DNA of 64,000 bases. Origin: Lentinula raphanica (taxonomy: Eukaryota; Basidiomycota; Agaricomycetes; Agaricales; Omphalotaceae). The translations under genes were made by a program, and so were the position numbers. The notes under the pieces are model-generated. The model saw only the letters and a list, made by a program, of their open reading frames with translations, was not told the origin of the DNA and ran no database searches. The stretch covers positions 186,001 through 250,000 of the forward strand of contig JANVFP010000014.1 of assembly GCA_027919835.1 (NCBI GenBank), written 5' to 3'. Positions 1 through 10,773 of this stretch are shown here, piece by piece (position 1 is the first letter of the stretch; every line of letters starts with the position of its first letter).

Positions 1-2289
1 GCCGTCGCCGCTGGAGGAGGTGCAGGTGCAGCCCCCGCAGGTCTCAGTGATTTCCAGATAGTCTGGGACATCGATATCATCCTCCTCAGTATCATCGCCC
101 TTCTCTTCCTCTTACGCCTTCCCCGATTCCTTGCCCGTCTCTACCGCTTCTCTGAATGGACCAGCGGTCTCGTCCTCAGAAACCGGCCATACCACACACG
201 CACCAGTGCCAGTCGCCGCGTTCAGTTTTCCGTCGGAAACAACTCGAGCATGAACGATCTTTCGACGGATGAGTCGCATGTGACGTATCAGGATAAGATG
301 TCTGCTCAGCGGACTCCTCAAGTCCAAGGAGGCATCGCTAGTAGCGCCTATCCACCCCATGTCTCGAACTGTCCCACTTTCTTTCGCCCGTTGCTCAAAT
401 TGCTGCATGCGCGAGTGAACACCGGAGTGTCGTTTTCGCATATGGCGATGATGATCGTCTGGACGGGAGCCGTTGTGTTTCCGGCGTTTTACATGACAGA
501 GGCGTTTACTGATCCCGTTCGGTTTGGGTGGATCACGGCTTCGCAGCTTCCTTTCGTGTATGCTTTTGGGACGAAGAACAATGTTCTTGGTATGTTCTTG
601 GGCATTGGGTATGAGAAGGTACGATGGATCGATCCTTCTTTGGCTCCTATGACATATCTACTCACTGTTATGCTAGATCAACTTCATGCATCGTCACGCC
701 GGACGTATCGTGTTGATCGCCGTTAACGTTCACGGTCTTGGTTACAGTATGTGTTCCTATCTGTTTTCTTTGCGAGAACCTTGAATGTTCAACGTTCCTA
801 GTCTACAAGTGGTGTCTCTCCTCCAACTTCCAGGAAGAGATCGCCAACCCGAAATGCTACTGGGGGTTAATCGGCATGATCTGTATCGACGGTCTCTTCC
901 TCTTCTCCACTGAATTCGTCCGCAAAAAGGCATACAACGTCTTTCTCTTCACACACATCTCAGCACTCGCTGTCCTCATCATCGCGGTGAGCATTTTCCT
1001 CATCTTTCTCAACTCCTTCACTTCGAACTCGCTGTCATTTCATATTTGATTACTCATGAATTCCCATTTCCTTCTTTCCCCTATACACAGATGCTCAATC
1101 ACTTCGCCGGAACCATCCCCTGGGCATACGCCTGTGCCGCCTTCTACCTCCTCGACCTCCTCCTCCGGCTCACCAAAACCCGGTTCTCAACCGCGAACCT
1201 CCGGGCGATCCCCGAACTCGGCGTTACCCGCGTCGAGATTCCAAACATCAACAGCGGCTGGCGCGCGGGCCAACACGTCCGTCTCCGTGTGCTCTCCTCC
1301 GGCATGGGTCTTCTCGGCTGGTCAGAGGTCCACCCGTTCACGATCGCTTCTGTGGCAGAAGGCCCGGAGGGGATGGTGTTGTTGTGCAAGAAAGCGGGGA
1401 GTTGGACGAACGCGTTGTATAAGATGGCGAATTCGAGTAGCTCAGACGAGGAAGGGAATGGAAGGAGAGTGTTGGTTATGGTTCAAGGTCCTTATGGTAC
1501 GTTCTTGCGTTCGCTCTTGTATGTGAAGAGGTCCTGAATAATGTTTAACGGTTTTACTATAGGTGGTCTTGGTAACTGCATGATCTCAAGCTTTTCCGCT
1601 GCGACGTTCGTCTGCGGTGGAAGCGGGATTACGCTCGCTACTTCTGCCATGCAAGAACTCATCCAGAAAGATCTCAACGGTGAAAGCAGGGTTAAGTCTA
1701 TCGAGCTCATTTGGACTGTGCAAGATGCTTGTAAGTACTTCTTCCAATTTATCCTTTCATGTGAACAATAAAACTTATTTCTTCCTCCGTTTTTTTCTCC
1801 CTTCTTACCCCACCCAGCCGCCCTAGTCCCCCTCCTGCCATTCTTCACCTCCCTCATCCAACAAAGCGTCTTCACCCCGATCCGCGTCTCTGTATTCTAC
1901 ACCCGCGCTCCCATAGGCAAATTCCCTTTCCCAGACAACTTTTTCCGCTCGACCTCCCTCACCTTATCCCCTGGCCGACCGAAATTCCATCAACACCTTG
2001 AAGAGATGATCACTCGGACTATTGGTTCGAACAGCTCCAGTGGAAATTCGATTGGGACTCATGGTCTTTTCGTTGGTGTATGTGGACCGGTCTCGCTCGC
2101 GGACGGTGTGTTTGTGGATGCGGGGAAGATTGATCCTTATAGACGGGATCAGATTGGAGGGGTGGAAGTGCATGCAGAGTGAGTGTCTTTCTTATATATG
2201 TTGCTCTTGAACGAGAACATGTCCCCGGAGAGTTACTGACGTTCATTCCATTTTTACTTTCTGGGTTACATAGGACTTTCGGATGGTAG
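1..2289 (+). CDS. Ferric reductase-like transmembrane oxidoreductase (5' truncated by window edge)
   Basis: Membrane flavocytochrome that would reduce ferric iron or another metal chelate outside the cell using NADPH. The reading frame is open from base 1, so the N-terminus is missing. Exons by GT-AG and phase: 1-618, 677-746, 802-986, 1091-1496, 1563-1730, 1818-2178 and 2274-2289. A hydrophobic helix lies at the very start (IIALLFLLRL). Paired heme-ligand histidines are seen as HRHAGR, VHGLGY, LFTHI and LNHF. The FAD-binding motif HPFTIAS follows GWSEV, then the NADPH-binding part with GPYGG and CGGSGIT. The protein ends ETFGW, a typical FRE-family tail, which needs the last 95-nt intron and a 16-nt final exon. 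Substrate (iron, copper or other) cannot be read. NADPH oxidase is less likely because of the C-terminus. Confidence 0.9.
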
Positions 2290-3420
2290 TTCAATGATCT
2301 GAATCCGGAATTCGGGTTTCTCTGCATGCCATGCCACCGTTTCTATTTTAGAAGGTTTCTTTTCACTAGTACTATCTTTTTGAGATGTCACGTCCACTCT
2401 CCTTCACTACTTTTCTGCTTGCTTTCTGTTGCCACGCTGTGGGGGGGAGGGTCTTTTGTTTTGTGTACTTACATCCTATGTACATACGAGTCATTCAACT
2501 CTGTGCCATTCAATGAATGCTTTCACGCACAGCCTACAGGTCCAACTCATTGTTGCATAATGTAATGTATATCTTCAAATGTACTTAATCCAAGTGAATG
2601 TTGTACCACACATACATACATATAAACTGTTCCAACTTCCAAGAACTGTTGCTGACATTGAATGTTGAATGTTGAACGTTTCCAACCATTGAATATTGAA
2701 CATTCAGAGTCCAGACAATTCTGGCAGACAATTATCTTGCTGGTTGAAACATTATGTTGAATACAGTAAAAGTTCAGACAGACTACTTTGTCAAGAAAGA
2801 GATAAAAGAGAACAGAGCTGATGGTTGTTTCGAAGTTTTGGCCATGGTAGTATATCATATTATATTTTTTCTTGCTGAAGACCTCAGCCTGAAGTTACTT
2901 ACACATTTTGAGACATATGCATAGTACAGCCTCAGGCTTATAAGTTATGAGGTCAGAGGGAAGACAAGACAAAGGACTCAGGAATCAAGTGAAGTTGATT
3001 GATTGATTATGGAGTTAGGTTTAGTTAGAACTTTTACCATTTGGTGAGGTTACCAAGTCCAAATGAAACAGCCTGGATCATCTCTATGCATCCAATCTTG
3101 TAAAAGATATGCAGTTGGGTTGCAAGCACAGTTTGGTCATATCCAATGGCTTTACCTTGCAGCAGTAGTTGATCCACCTGTTATCTTTTTCTCATATGAT
3201 ATGCAGAATGCTTTGACAATTCAACTGATCATTTATATAGTACTGTACTTCCAAATTGCAGTCTGGCAGAGCAGTGCCAAAGGAGTCTGCTGCCCATTCT
3301 TTGGTGCTCCCCCTTTTTGTTTCTTCTGATTCTGCCATTATAAATTATGATCACCCAAGCATTAGAAACAACAAAGATCCAATGACACTTCAAAAGTGTC
3401 GTCAAAGTTCAGGCTTCAGC
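2290..3420. other. Gene-free AT-rich interval
   Basis: About 1.1 kb downstream of the ferric reductase gene. Only short low-quality open frames are present, with no splice-consistent coding structure. It contains no obvious terminal repeats of its own and grades into the inverted copia-derived repeat. Confidence 0.5.
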
Positions 3421-3843
3421 ATAAAACTAACAGTAGTATACATAGGCAGTCCACATGAAGGAGCTTTGCATTCTCACCTTGAGTGGTGATTTGTTAGAGG
3501 TCCGAATCCTCTTCCCAGGTAGACTTCTGCCAAGATGTAAATAACCAAAAGTGCTTCTGCATAGGCTGGGCATTTGCAAACATGTGTGGCTTTCTTGGCC
3601 TCCATATTACAGTACTGTTACACCATGTGTCTTAAGTCCCTTTTATGCTACTAGTCTGTTTGTGCTTAATATGTGTATCTTCTGGACTGTACTGTTAAAT
3701 TTTAATGAACAACAATATGAATAGCTTTCAAACAATACATAGAATTGGTATATAATTTATATATATACTGAGTCTGATAGGCATAATCAGATTGGAGATG
3801 GATACAAGATGGAAAAATGCAATCAACACTGTAATTTAAGTCA

Positions 3844-4446
3844 ATGAGTAAAACCAATGTTGATATGATTGATGTTCATAACTTGAAGGAACGTTCTAAT
3901 CAAACTGTTCTTCCCCTTACAGAACTCTATTCATACAACATGTCTAACACTGTTGCCCTTGCCATTCCTGAACTCAATGGCTCCAACTACAGCAAATGGA
4001 AGTCTACCATGACTGCCTATCTCTGCTTCTCTAGAGCTTGGGGCATTGTTTCTAGTCAGAATGAAAGACTAGCAGAAACCTGTTCAGGATCTGGATTGGA
4101 CCATGTAGAGACCACATCCACTGAACTCAAGAAAGAGATTCATGAGTGGGATGAAAAAGATGACTTAGCCATTGGTATCATTACTCTCAAACTTCCAAAG
4201 GGTCTTTGAGAAAGTATGGTCAAAAATATTTCTTAGAAAACATAGGATGAGATTGAAAAACAATATGGTACACCTCATGTTGCTGGCATTTTTGGAATCT
4301 TCAAAGAGGCAATCAACTTTGAGTTGAGAGAAGATGCTGATCCTGCAATGCCTATTGCCGATTTGCAGTCAATCTTTGCTCACCTTGATGGTTCTGGTCT
4401 CAAACTCACAGATCAGATTCAGGCTATGATTCTCCTTGCTGCCTTA
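3844..4446 (+). pseudogene. Degenerate Ty1/copia gag fragment, left arm
   Basis: Translation from 3844 gives a gag N-terminal region with LNGSNYSKWKSTMTAYL, the usual N-terminal gag signature of copia elements. The frame stops after LPKGL at 4209. Further gag-like sequence (VAGIFGIFKEAINFELRED) continues downstream interrupted by stops. It is cut off at about 4446 where the inverted repeat begins to turn. No protease, integrase or reverse transcriptase follows. The same stop after LPKGL is present in the right arm, so it predates the duplication or was shared by the source element. Confidence 0.75.
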
Positions 4447-5165
4447 CCTTGTTTGGCAGGAATACTCACCTTGAATGCCAGCAGCAATGTTATTGAGACT
4501 TAATGATTTTGAATCATACTGAGATAGCATAGCCATTGCAAGATCATCCCATGAATGAGGTAAGACAGCAAGGAAAATCATAGCCTGAATCTGATCTGTG
4601 AGTTTGAGACCAAAATCATCAAGTTGGGCAAAGATTAACTGCAAATTGGTGATAGGCATTGCAGGATCAGCATCTTCTCTCACCTCAAAGTTGATTGCCT
4701 CTTTGAAGATTCCAAAAATGCCAGCTGCACAAAGTATATCATATTGTTCTTTAATCTCATTTCAGGTTTGCTGAGAAGTATTTTTGACCATACTTTCTCA
4801 AAGACCCTTTGGGAGTTTGAGAGTAATGATACCTATGGCTGAGTCATCCTTATTATCCCACTCATGAATCTCTTTCTTGAGTTCAGCAGATGTGGTCTCT
4901 ACATGATCTGATCCTGATCCTGAATAGGTCTCTGCAGGTCTTTCATCCCAACCAGAAACTACACCCCAAGCTCTAGTGAAGCAAAGATAAGCAGTCATGG
5001 TAGACTCTCACTCACTGTAGTTGGAGCCATTGAGTTCAAGAATAGCAAAACCAAGAGTGTTAGACATGTTGGATGAATAGAGTTCAATAAGGAGAAGAAC
5101 AGTTTGATTAGAACTTTCCTTCAAGTTATGAACATCAATCATATCAACATTGGTTTTTTACTCAT
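4444..5165 (-). pseudogene. Degenerate Ty1/copia gag fragment, right arm
   Basis: Inverted copy of the left gag fragment. It has two extra A bases just after the start codon (ATGAGTAAAAAACC versus ATGAGTAAAACC), a frameshift, and the same stop after LPKGL. It extends farther than the left copy, adding SWDDLAMAMLSQYDSKSLSL (the conserved SLP/SWD region of copia gag) and ending at the junction near 4444. Non-functional. Confidence 0.75.
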
Positions 5166-5780
5166 TGACTTAAATTACAGCATTGATTGCATTTTTCCAT
5201 CTTGTATCCATCTTCAATCTGAACCTTCCTATCAGACTTGGTATATATAAAACTATATACAAATCCTATGTGTTTTTTGAAAGCTATTCATCTATTGTTC
5301 ATTAATAGTGCAGCCCAGAAGACACACATATCAAGCACAAATAGACTAATAGCATAAAAGGGACTTAAAACATATGGTGTGACAGTACTGTGATATGGAG
5401 GCCAAAAAAGCCACACATGTTTGCAAATGCCCAGCCTACGCAGAAGTGCTTTTGATTATTCACACTCTGGCAGAAGTCTACCTGGGAAGAGGGTTCGGAC
5501 CTCTAACAAACCACCACTAAAGGTGAGAATGCAAAGCTCATTCATGTGGACTGCCTATGTATACTACTGTTAGTTTTATTCAATGGGATGTCATTTATAT
5601 TACAGACAGAGCCCTCGGATGGATGAAATAAAAAGCAATCTAAGGGAGATTACCTTATACCAAAACCACAAGCACAACATCAAACACTTTTGATACTCGG
5701 TCATGAGCATTAGGAAAGCATCAGGAAACATGATCAACCACCTAAAAGATAACACAGTGAGTAATGACCAGTGTTGAGCT

Positions 5781-5800
5781 AACCGGGTCCCATAACCTGT
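5781..5800 (-). other. Possible copia primer-binding site
   Basis: On the minus strand the sequence reads ACAGGTTATGGGACCCGG, which resembles the anticodon-loop primer site (GTTATG plus GCCC-type) used by many copia elements that prime from a half initiator-methionine tRNA. It lies upstream of the minus-strand gag fragment at the right distance for the end of a 5' LTR. The LTR itself is not identified with certainty. Confidence 0.3.
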
Positions 5801-6007
5801 TGAAACAGCAATCAATCTTACAATAGGTTGATGCTTTCACTCACCGAGTATAAGCTTGCTGAGGAGACTTCAGATAGCAAAGTTGAGATGATACTAGAAA
5901 CTCTTGATTCTCAAATAAGAGGCTTATTGTTACAGAGGAACATATACAGTATTTATACTAGAAGAGTTAACACCCTATGACAATGATGAACAATAATGAA
6001 TCATGTA

Positions 6008-6355
6008 CTGTACCGTTTTGACCACTTGTTCACAGGATGTGACAGGTGACATCCCCTGTTCAGTATTTTTGGTGTTCACAGGTCTGGGTGACCAGTGACA
6101 GCCCCAGGAAAAGTTGTTCACTGGGGTCTACACAACCCATATCCAGTAGCTTCAGCTATAATAAATCTATCCTGCATTGTTGTATCATAAAAACAAATAT
6201 TTTTGCCTTGTAGAGATACTTCTGGCTATATAAAAATTATTTACCTTTGGATGTCACAGTGCTCACCAGTCTCAGTGACTAGTGACACCCCCCTGTGAAC
6301 TGTTCATTTTGAGCCCAGGTGACCCGTGACTGAACAAGTGGCCGTAACGGTACAG
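6008..6355. mobile_element. 348-bp inverted-repeat element (MITE-like) with TA target duplication
   Basis: Termini CTGTACCGTTTTGACCACTT on the left and the reverse complement of CTGTACCGTTACGGCCACTT on the right, about 26 bp with few mismatches. Subterminal GGTGAC/GTCACC repeats are inverted. TA flanks each side (6006-6007 and 6356-6357). Too small to encode a transposase. The TA duplication suits the Tc1/mariner group or another TA-targeting family. The sequence after the right TA recurs at 6674 without the element, behind the same 8 bases GAATCATG that precede the element. Confidence 0.85.
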
Positions 6356-6357
6356 TA

Positions 6358-6996
6358 TACAGCATGTAAGATGAGTAAAGTATGATCATAGGTGTAAGAA
6401 ACAATGCATCTAACATGTGTATGTAGTTTATCTAGTGCACTGCAAAAGCTGTAGAGCGAATAGCAATAAGAGAGCATAAAGCTGAAATAAATTACAGCAG
6501 TAAGGCTGTATGTGACATGAGAAATAACAATAGAATATTGTTAAAGGGCTAAGAAATCCATGATAGCTGCATGTCAATCAGTCATTAATAGTCAGTGCTA
6601 TGCTTAGTATTAAGTGCACATGAAATCATGATTAGATAAACTTAAGTGCCAATCTAATTTCAACAGAATCATGTATACAGCATGTAAGATGAGTAAAGTA
6701 TGATCATAGGTGTAAGAAATAATGCATCTAACATGCATATGTGTATGTAGTTCATCTAGTGCACTGCAAAAGCTGTAAAGTGAATAGCATTAAGAGAGCA
6801 TAAAGCTGAAATGAAATACAGCAGTAAGGCTGTATGTTGTATGAGAAATAACAATAGAATATTGTTAAAGGGCTAAGTAATCTTAAATCCATGATAGCTG
6901 CATGTTGATCACTCATTAATAGTCAGTGCTATGCTTAGTAAATAAGCACACATGATATTATGATTAGAGAGACTTGAGCACTGATCTAATTTCAAC
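6358..6996. repeat. Tandem duplication, two units of about 316-325 bp
   Basis: Unit 1 (about 6358-6673) and unit 2 (about 6674-6996) both begin TATACAGCATGTAAGATGAG and both carry AACAATAGAATATTGTTAAA and AGTCAGTGCTATGCTTAGTA. They differ by point changes and small indels. No coding potential. Probably part of an old long repeat or LTR that was locally duplicated. Confidence 0.85.
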
Positions 6997-7745
6997 CACT
7001 TTGAACTTGTTGGAGATGTGATTCATAATTTGCATATGTGCATAACACCGCGGGCAAATTGAAGGGCACCTTTCCTGTACCATACCGGTGTTGCGTGGTT
7101 TTTCCGTGCATGCATGCAATGATCAAAAAGATCACCTTAGACTGTTGCATAGTATCAATAAGCACTGTAGTGAGTCCGAACTAGCAGTCAAACTTGTATC
7201 AGTATAAGCTAGGATACAGATTCTTTGGCAGGATCAGCCATGAATATCCACTTAGAGCTATTGCTTGCACCCTTGGTCGGGGATCCTTCAAGAAGGCTGA
7301 CTACTGGTACGAGCACACCAAGGGAATATCGACTTAGTATCAAGATCTGCTGGATCGGCATAACTGAGTTTGGTACTTGGCTGTGATGATGGAAATTTCA
7401 CTTGATCTAGCAGATCAGACACAATGAGAACCTATCCGGACGAGTGACCACACCGAAAGCCTACACAAAGTGGCGGGAACCATCGGAAACATGATGATCT
7501 AGCATTTCTGTGGCAGTACGGGTGAAACCCACAGCGGAAACACGCATATGTTCAAGTTCTAAACTGGGATATAGCATATGCTATGTACATCTTGGGCCAG
7601 CCCTCATGGAAACACACGGAAACCTACGGAAAATACTTCTGAAGCATTTATTGATGAATCCGTGAAGTCGTACTCTGTGTTCGTGCTAAGTGACCTGTCA
7701 TAAGGCATTATACTAAGAACCGGCTTTATACCCTGTTACCGGGCA
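6997..7745. other. Gene-free interval
   Basis: No coding structure seen. It contains repeated GGAAAC/CGGAAA words around 7480-7640 and leads into the next inverted-repeat element. Confidence 0.5.
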
Positions 7746-7998
7746 CATCAGGAAAAATATTTTCATCTCTAGAGTCCCCAGAGATACCCCCAAATTCCTA
7801 GGCTGCCCAGAGATTTTTGTGAGCTTTTAGAGATCAAAAAAACATCCTAGAGATCCTGAAAGATCCTGAAAGCACCTGAAAGCACCCAGAGAATTTTTAG
7901 AAGCCTCAAAGAACTCAGATACTCTAAGTGCTCTGAGACTACCTAGGAATTAGGGGATATCTCTGGGAACTCTAGAGATGAAAATATTTTTCCTGATG
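7746..7998. mobile_element. 253-bp inverted-repeat element (MITE-like)
   Basis: Left end CATCAGGAAAAATATTTTCA is matched by the inverted right end TGAAAATATTTTTCCTGATG. Complementarity continues with few mismatches for about 60 bp (CTCTAGAGT, CCCAGAGATA, AATTCCTAGG). The interior holds short direct repeats of AGATCCTGAA and AGCACC. A clear target-site duplication is not visible. No coding capacity. Confidence 0.75.
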
Positions 7999-8088
7999 CA
8001 TGTTGCATCATGGCTTTTGAGCCACTCATACTGGACTTGCATGAATGTCACTATTGTTCATTTCTACAATCAAAACAATGGGAGCCTC

Positions 8089-8349
8089 CAGGCTCCTCAA
8101 ACCATCCCTCGCTATGGTGAGAAAGAATTTTGAGGTCACGCGGGTAAATGTTTTTGTTTCTCTCCATAGGAGGGCTGGCACAACTTACCCGGCCTGCCAA
8201 TTCACTGCGCGGTTTTTCAAGTAACCAGGCAGTGTGGGAACTGGCGGGCCGGGTAAGTTGTGCCAGCCCTCCTACAGAGAGAAATAAAAAAATACCATGT
8301 GACCTCAAATTCTTTCTCGACTGTAGTGAGGGCTGGTTTGAGGAGCCTG
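8089..8349. mobile_element. 261-bp near-palindromic hAT-like MITE with 8-9 bp target duplication
   Basis: Ends CAGGCTCCTCAAACCA and TGGTTTGAGGAGCCTG are exact reverse complements. The arms stay complementary for about 110 bp on each side of a short loop near 8205-8235, including GGAGGGCTGGCACAACTTAC and its inverse. The direct repeat GGGAGCCTC flanks the element at 8080-8088 and 8350-8358. An 8-bp duplication with CAGG termini is typical of hAT elements. The whole unit could fold into one long hairpin. Confidence 0.9.
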
Positions 8350-8358
8350 GGGAGCCTC

Positions 8359-9452
8359 GATATATTTGAATCTTATCATCTGACTTGTGCCCAAAACTGT
8401 GGCTGAACATCCATGATCCCACAAAACTGCAAAAACTCATCATAGTTGTGACAGCTTGGATTGCCTTCAATGTTCAATGTTCATCCACAACTCCAACACT
8501 TTTTGTCAGTGACAACCCCTTCAACCTTGTAGTATTACAGTATGCTACTACATACTAGGTAGTAGTAGAGTAAATAAGTATTGATATGGAGTATCAAGTA
8601 TTGTCATATTGTTATATTGATACAAGTAAAATACATTGCTTTCAAGTTGGTTTTAACCCCTGGTATTTCTAAATTTTTAATTCTCCCCAGGATCCCAATG
8701 TTGAATGAATCACAGTGAGAGGACAGTGGACGGTCGGACTCATACATGATACATGCCCATTTCCAAGGCCCAATGGAAAAATGGCCCCACTTTGCATTTG
8801 ACAAGTTTGGTTGGTTGGCTGGTTAGTTGGTTAGTTAAAGGTTCTGAATATTTATTAGTGATTATTTGAAAATTTGAAAAATTATGTAATCCTCACTGCT
8901 CAGTGAATTGTAAATTGTAAATTGTGAATTGTGGAATCCTCAGTAATTCAATTCCAAGACTCAATTATTTCCTCGAATCTTGATGCATGATGCACGGTGG
9001 TCCAAATTCCTGGAATCCAGGAATCCAATGGACTCTGGAGTCTGTAGACTACAGAGGTCATGCTACATCATACATCATACATCATACATGCAGCATATTC
9101 AATGAATTAATTAATTAATTCATTCACATTGATGCTGCATGCATGATGGGACCAGTAACGAAAGTTTGAACCCAGGACTTGTTGTAACTTGTCTATTGAG
9201 TCGTGCGCGTGACTACTTATAAAGTTATATATAACTACCTGATATTCAGAATTTCAGATTTTCAATGCTCCAGAGTCCTGAAGCTAAGGTTTGGAGGCCC
9301 GAGCACTGAAGCTGGCGCTGAAGGCCTGAGTCTTTCCCGAGTACTGAGTCTTAGAGCACAGAGTACAGTGTATACTATATAGTGTACATACTACACTCCA
9401 CAGCCTACAAGCCTATGAGCCTACGACCCCCCTACGACCCTACGTCTGGAGC
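8359..9452. other. Gene-free interval
   Basis: No supported gene. AT-rich with simple-sequence patches: repeated CATACAT near 9065-9090, TTAATTAATTAA near 9106-9120, and short imperfect direct repeats of ACTGAG, GAGTAC and CCTACGA near 9300-9450. Confidence 0.5.
9087..9141. repeat. Perfectly matched small hairpin
   Basis: CATGCAGCAT at 9087-9096 pairs with ATGCTGCATG at 9132-9141, and the intervening TCAATGAATTAA also pairs with TTAATTCATT. No T-run follows, so it is not a terminator. It could be a remnant of a short inverted-repeat element. Confidence 0.55.
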
Positions 9453-10606
9453 CTACGCCCCCGCCGGCCGGAGATACTCCTCCAGATCAGGAAAGTTGAG
9501 ACAGAGCGCTTCGTTGAGGTATTCGCGGTATGACTGGTTAGTTGAGTAAGAGAGAGTGAGAGAGTGAGTGAATGAGTTGGTTAGTGCAAAGGAAGGGGGA
9601 GGAAAGGAGGAGGAAAGGAAGGAAGGGGAGGAGAAAGGAAGGAAGGGAGGAAGGAAGGGAGGGAGGGAAGGGAGGAAGGAAGGAAGGAAGATGGACGAAC
9701 GAGGAAGGAAGGAATGCGACAGGATGAGAACAAAGTGTACTTGTACAGAGAGTTTGGATTCGAATTCAAAGAGAGGGAAAACGAGACTCGTCCTCTCTTC
9801 GAACGTCGAATCTCGAACGCCAACGAACGAAGCCAACGCTGAGAACTCACCCTCACGCCCTCAATCTTCCCATTCATAAACTGATTCTCCGTCGCCGCCC
9901 TCTCCAATCTCTCCCTCGTCAGGCCCATCGGGTTCCGTGCGTTATCAATATCGGATAGAATCTGGAAGGGGATCATGATCCTGTTCTCCGGTCCAGACCC
10001 AGACCTGGGAGCGGGATCGAATTCCGAGTATACAGAGTATTCAGGGTGGGCGTCCAGCTCGGAGTGGGCGAGAGAGTCGATGATGTTGAGGTGTTGGACG
10101 ACTTGGTTGCTGTGTCGGAAAGATGAGATGAGATGGTTTGTTTGTTAGAGAAAGAAAAGGACGGAATGGAACGGAACGTACACGCGTAACCCAACCTGTT
10201 TTCCTCCAATACCCCCACCCAAACCCAAACCTCCACCTCTCTCTCTCTCCCCAAGTCCTGATATTGAAACGGCGCGGTCCCGCTCCTTCGTCGAATCATT
10301 GATGACCGTGGTCCCGAGGTTATACAACGCGTTCGCGAGACCGAGGAGCTCGAGCTCGAGGTTGCCCTGGAAGCCTTCCGGGGTGGGGGATTGGGAGGAG
10401 CGGGGGGAGTCTGGGGCTGCGGATGGTACGGCGTGGGTGTTTGAGTGGGATTGGGATTGAGATTGAGCTGAATGTGGTGCTGTGGAGGAAAGTGAAGGGG
10501 GGTGTGTAGATGTAGTGGCTGAAGGAGGAGGAGGAGGACCTGAACCGGGTGCATGGGTTGAGGACGATGTGTGTAGGGCTCGGAATGGAGTTTGTGGAGA
10601 GACCAT
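9453..10606 (-). CDS. MED10: Mediator complex subunit 10
   Basis: Middle-module subunit of the RNA polymerase II Mediator complex, nuclear. Exons on the minus strand: 10606-10182, 10109-9851 and 9533-9453; phases close. After a proline/serine-rich N-terminal stretch of about 75 residues the Med10 domain begins (LELELLGLANALYNLG). It continues with NQVVQHLNIIDSLAHSEL and the strongly conserved IPFQILSDIDNARNP, LTRERLERAATENQFMNGKI, and ends EYLNEALCLNFPDLEEYL. The start at 10606 (MVSPQTPFRAL) is chosen; the frame stays open to an ATG at 10741, so a longer N-terminus is possible. The second intron is 317 nt, long for this window, and almost wholly polypyrimidine on the coding strand. Divergent from NAM9. 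Confidence 0.88.
9585..9712. repeat. GGAA/GGAAGG polypurine tract inside MED10 intron 2
   Basis: Irregular GGAAGG/GGGAGG runs on the plus strand (CTTCC on the MED10 coding strand). It lies entirely within the intron 9534-9850. Apparent proteins rich in Phe-Leu-Pro-Ser from this tract are artefacts. Confidence 0.9.
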
Positions 10607-10773
10607 ATTTGGCTTTGTTTTGATTTGTGTGAGAGGGTATCGAGGAATGTAATTACGTAAGGACTCATCACGGATATAACACGTGGTTTGCCGAATGTGC
10701 ATCTCAACTTTCGACTCTCGTTCGTTCAACCGTACAACCAAGAACCAAAACCCAAAGTGGTTACATAATCATC
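10607..10773. promoter_or_regulatory. Shared divergent promoter MED10/NAM9
   Basis: Only 167 bp separate the two opposed start codons, so both genes must share this region. It contains TTACGTAA-like and TTGGTTGTACGG words but no clear TATA box. If the upstream MED10 ATG at 10741 is used, the space falls to about 32 bp, which argues for the internal start. Confidence 0.5.

Larger units (their letters stand above)
3421..5583. repeat. Large imperfect inverted repeat built from two copia gag fragments
   Basis: Left arm about 3421-4446 and right arm about 4559-5583 are reverse complements with scattered mismatches. For example, the stretch reading CCTCTTCCCAGGTAGACTTC near 3508 returns inverted near 5480. 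Both arms contain a roughly 420-bp non-coding leader followed by the start of a Ty1/copia-type gag, so two gag fragments converge. The spacer 4447-4558 belongs only to the right copy, extending its gag. The arrangement resembles two partial retroelement copies joined in opposite orientation. Confidence 0.85.

Noticed and set aside
9534..9850. Open frames rich in Phe, Leu, Pro, Ser on the minus strand and Gly/Glu/Arg on the plus strand
   Set aside because: They come from the CTTCC/GGAAG tract inside MED10 intron 2; real MED10 exons flank it.
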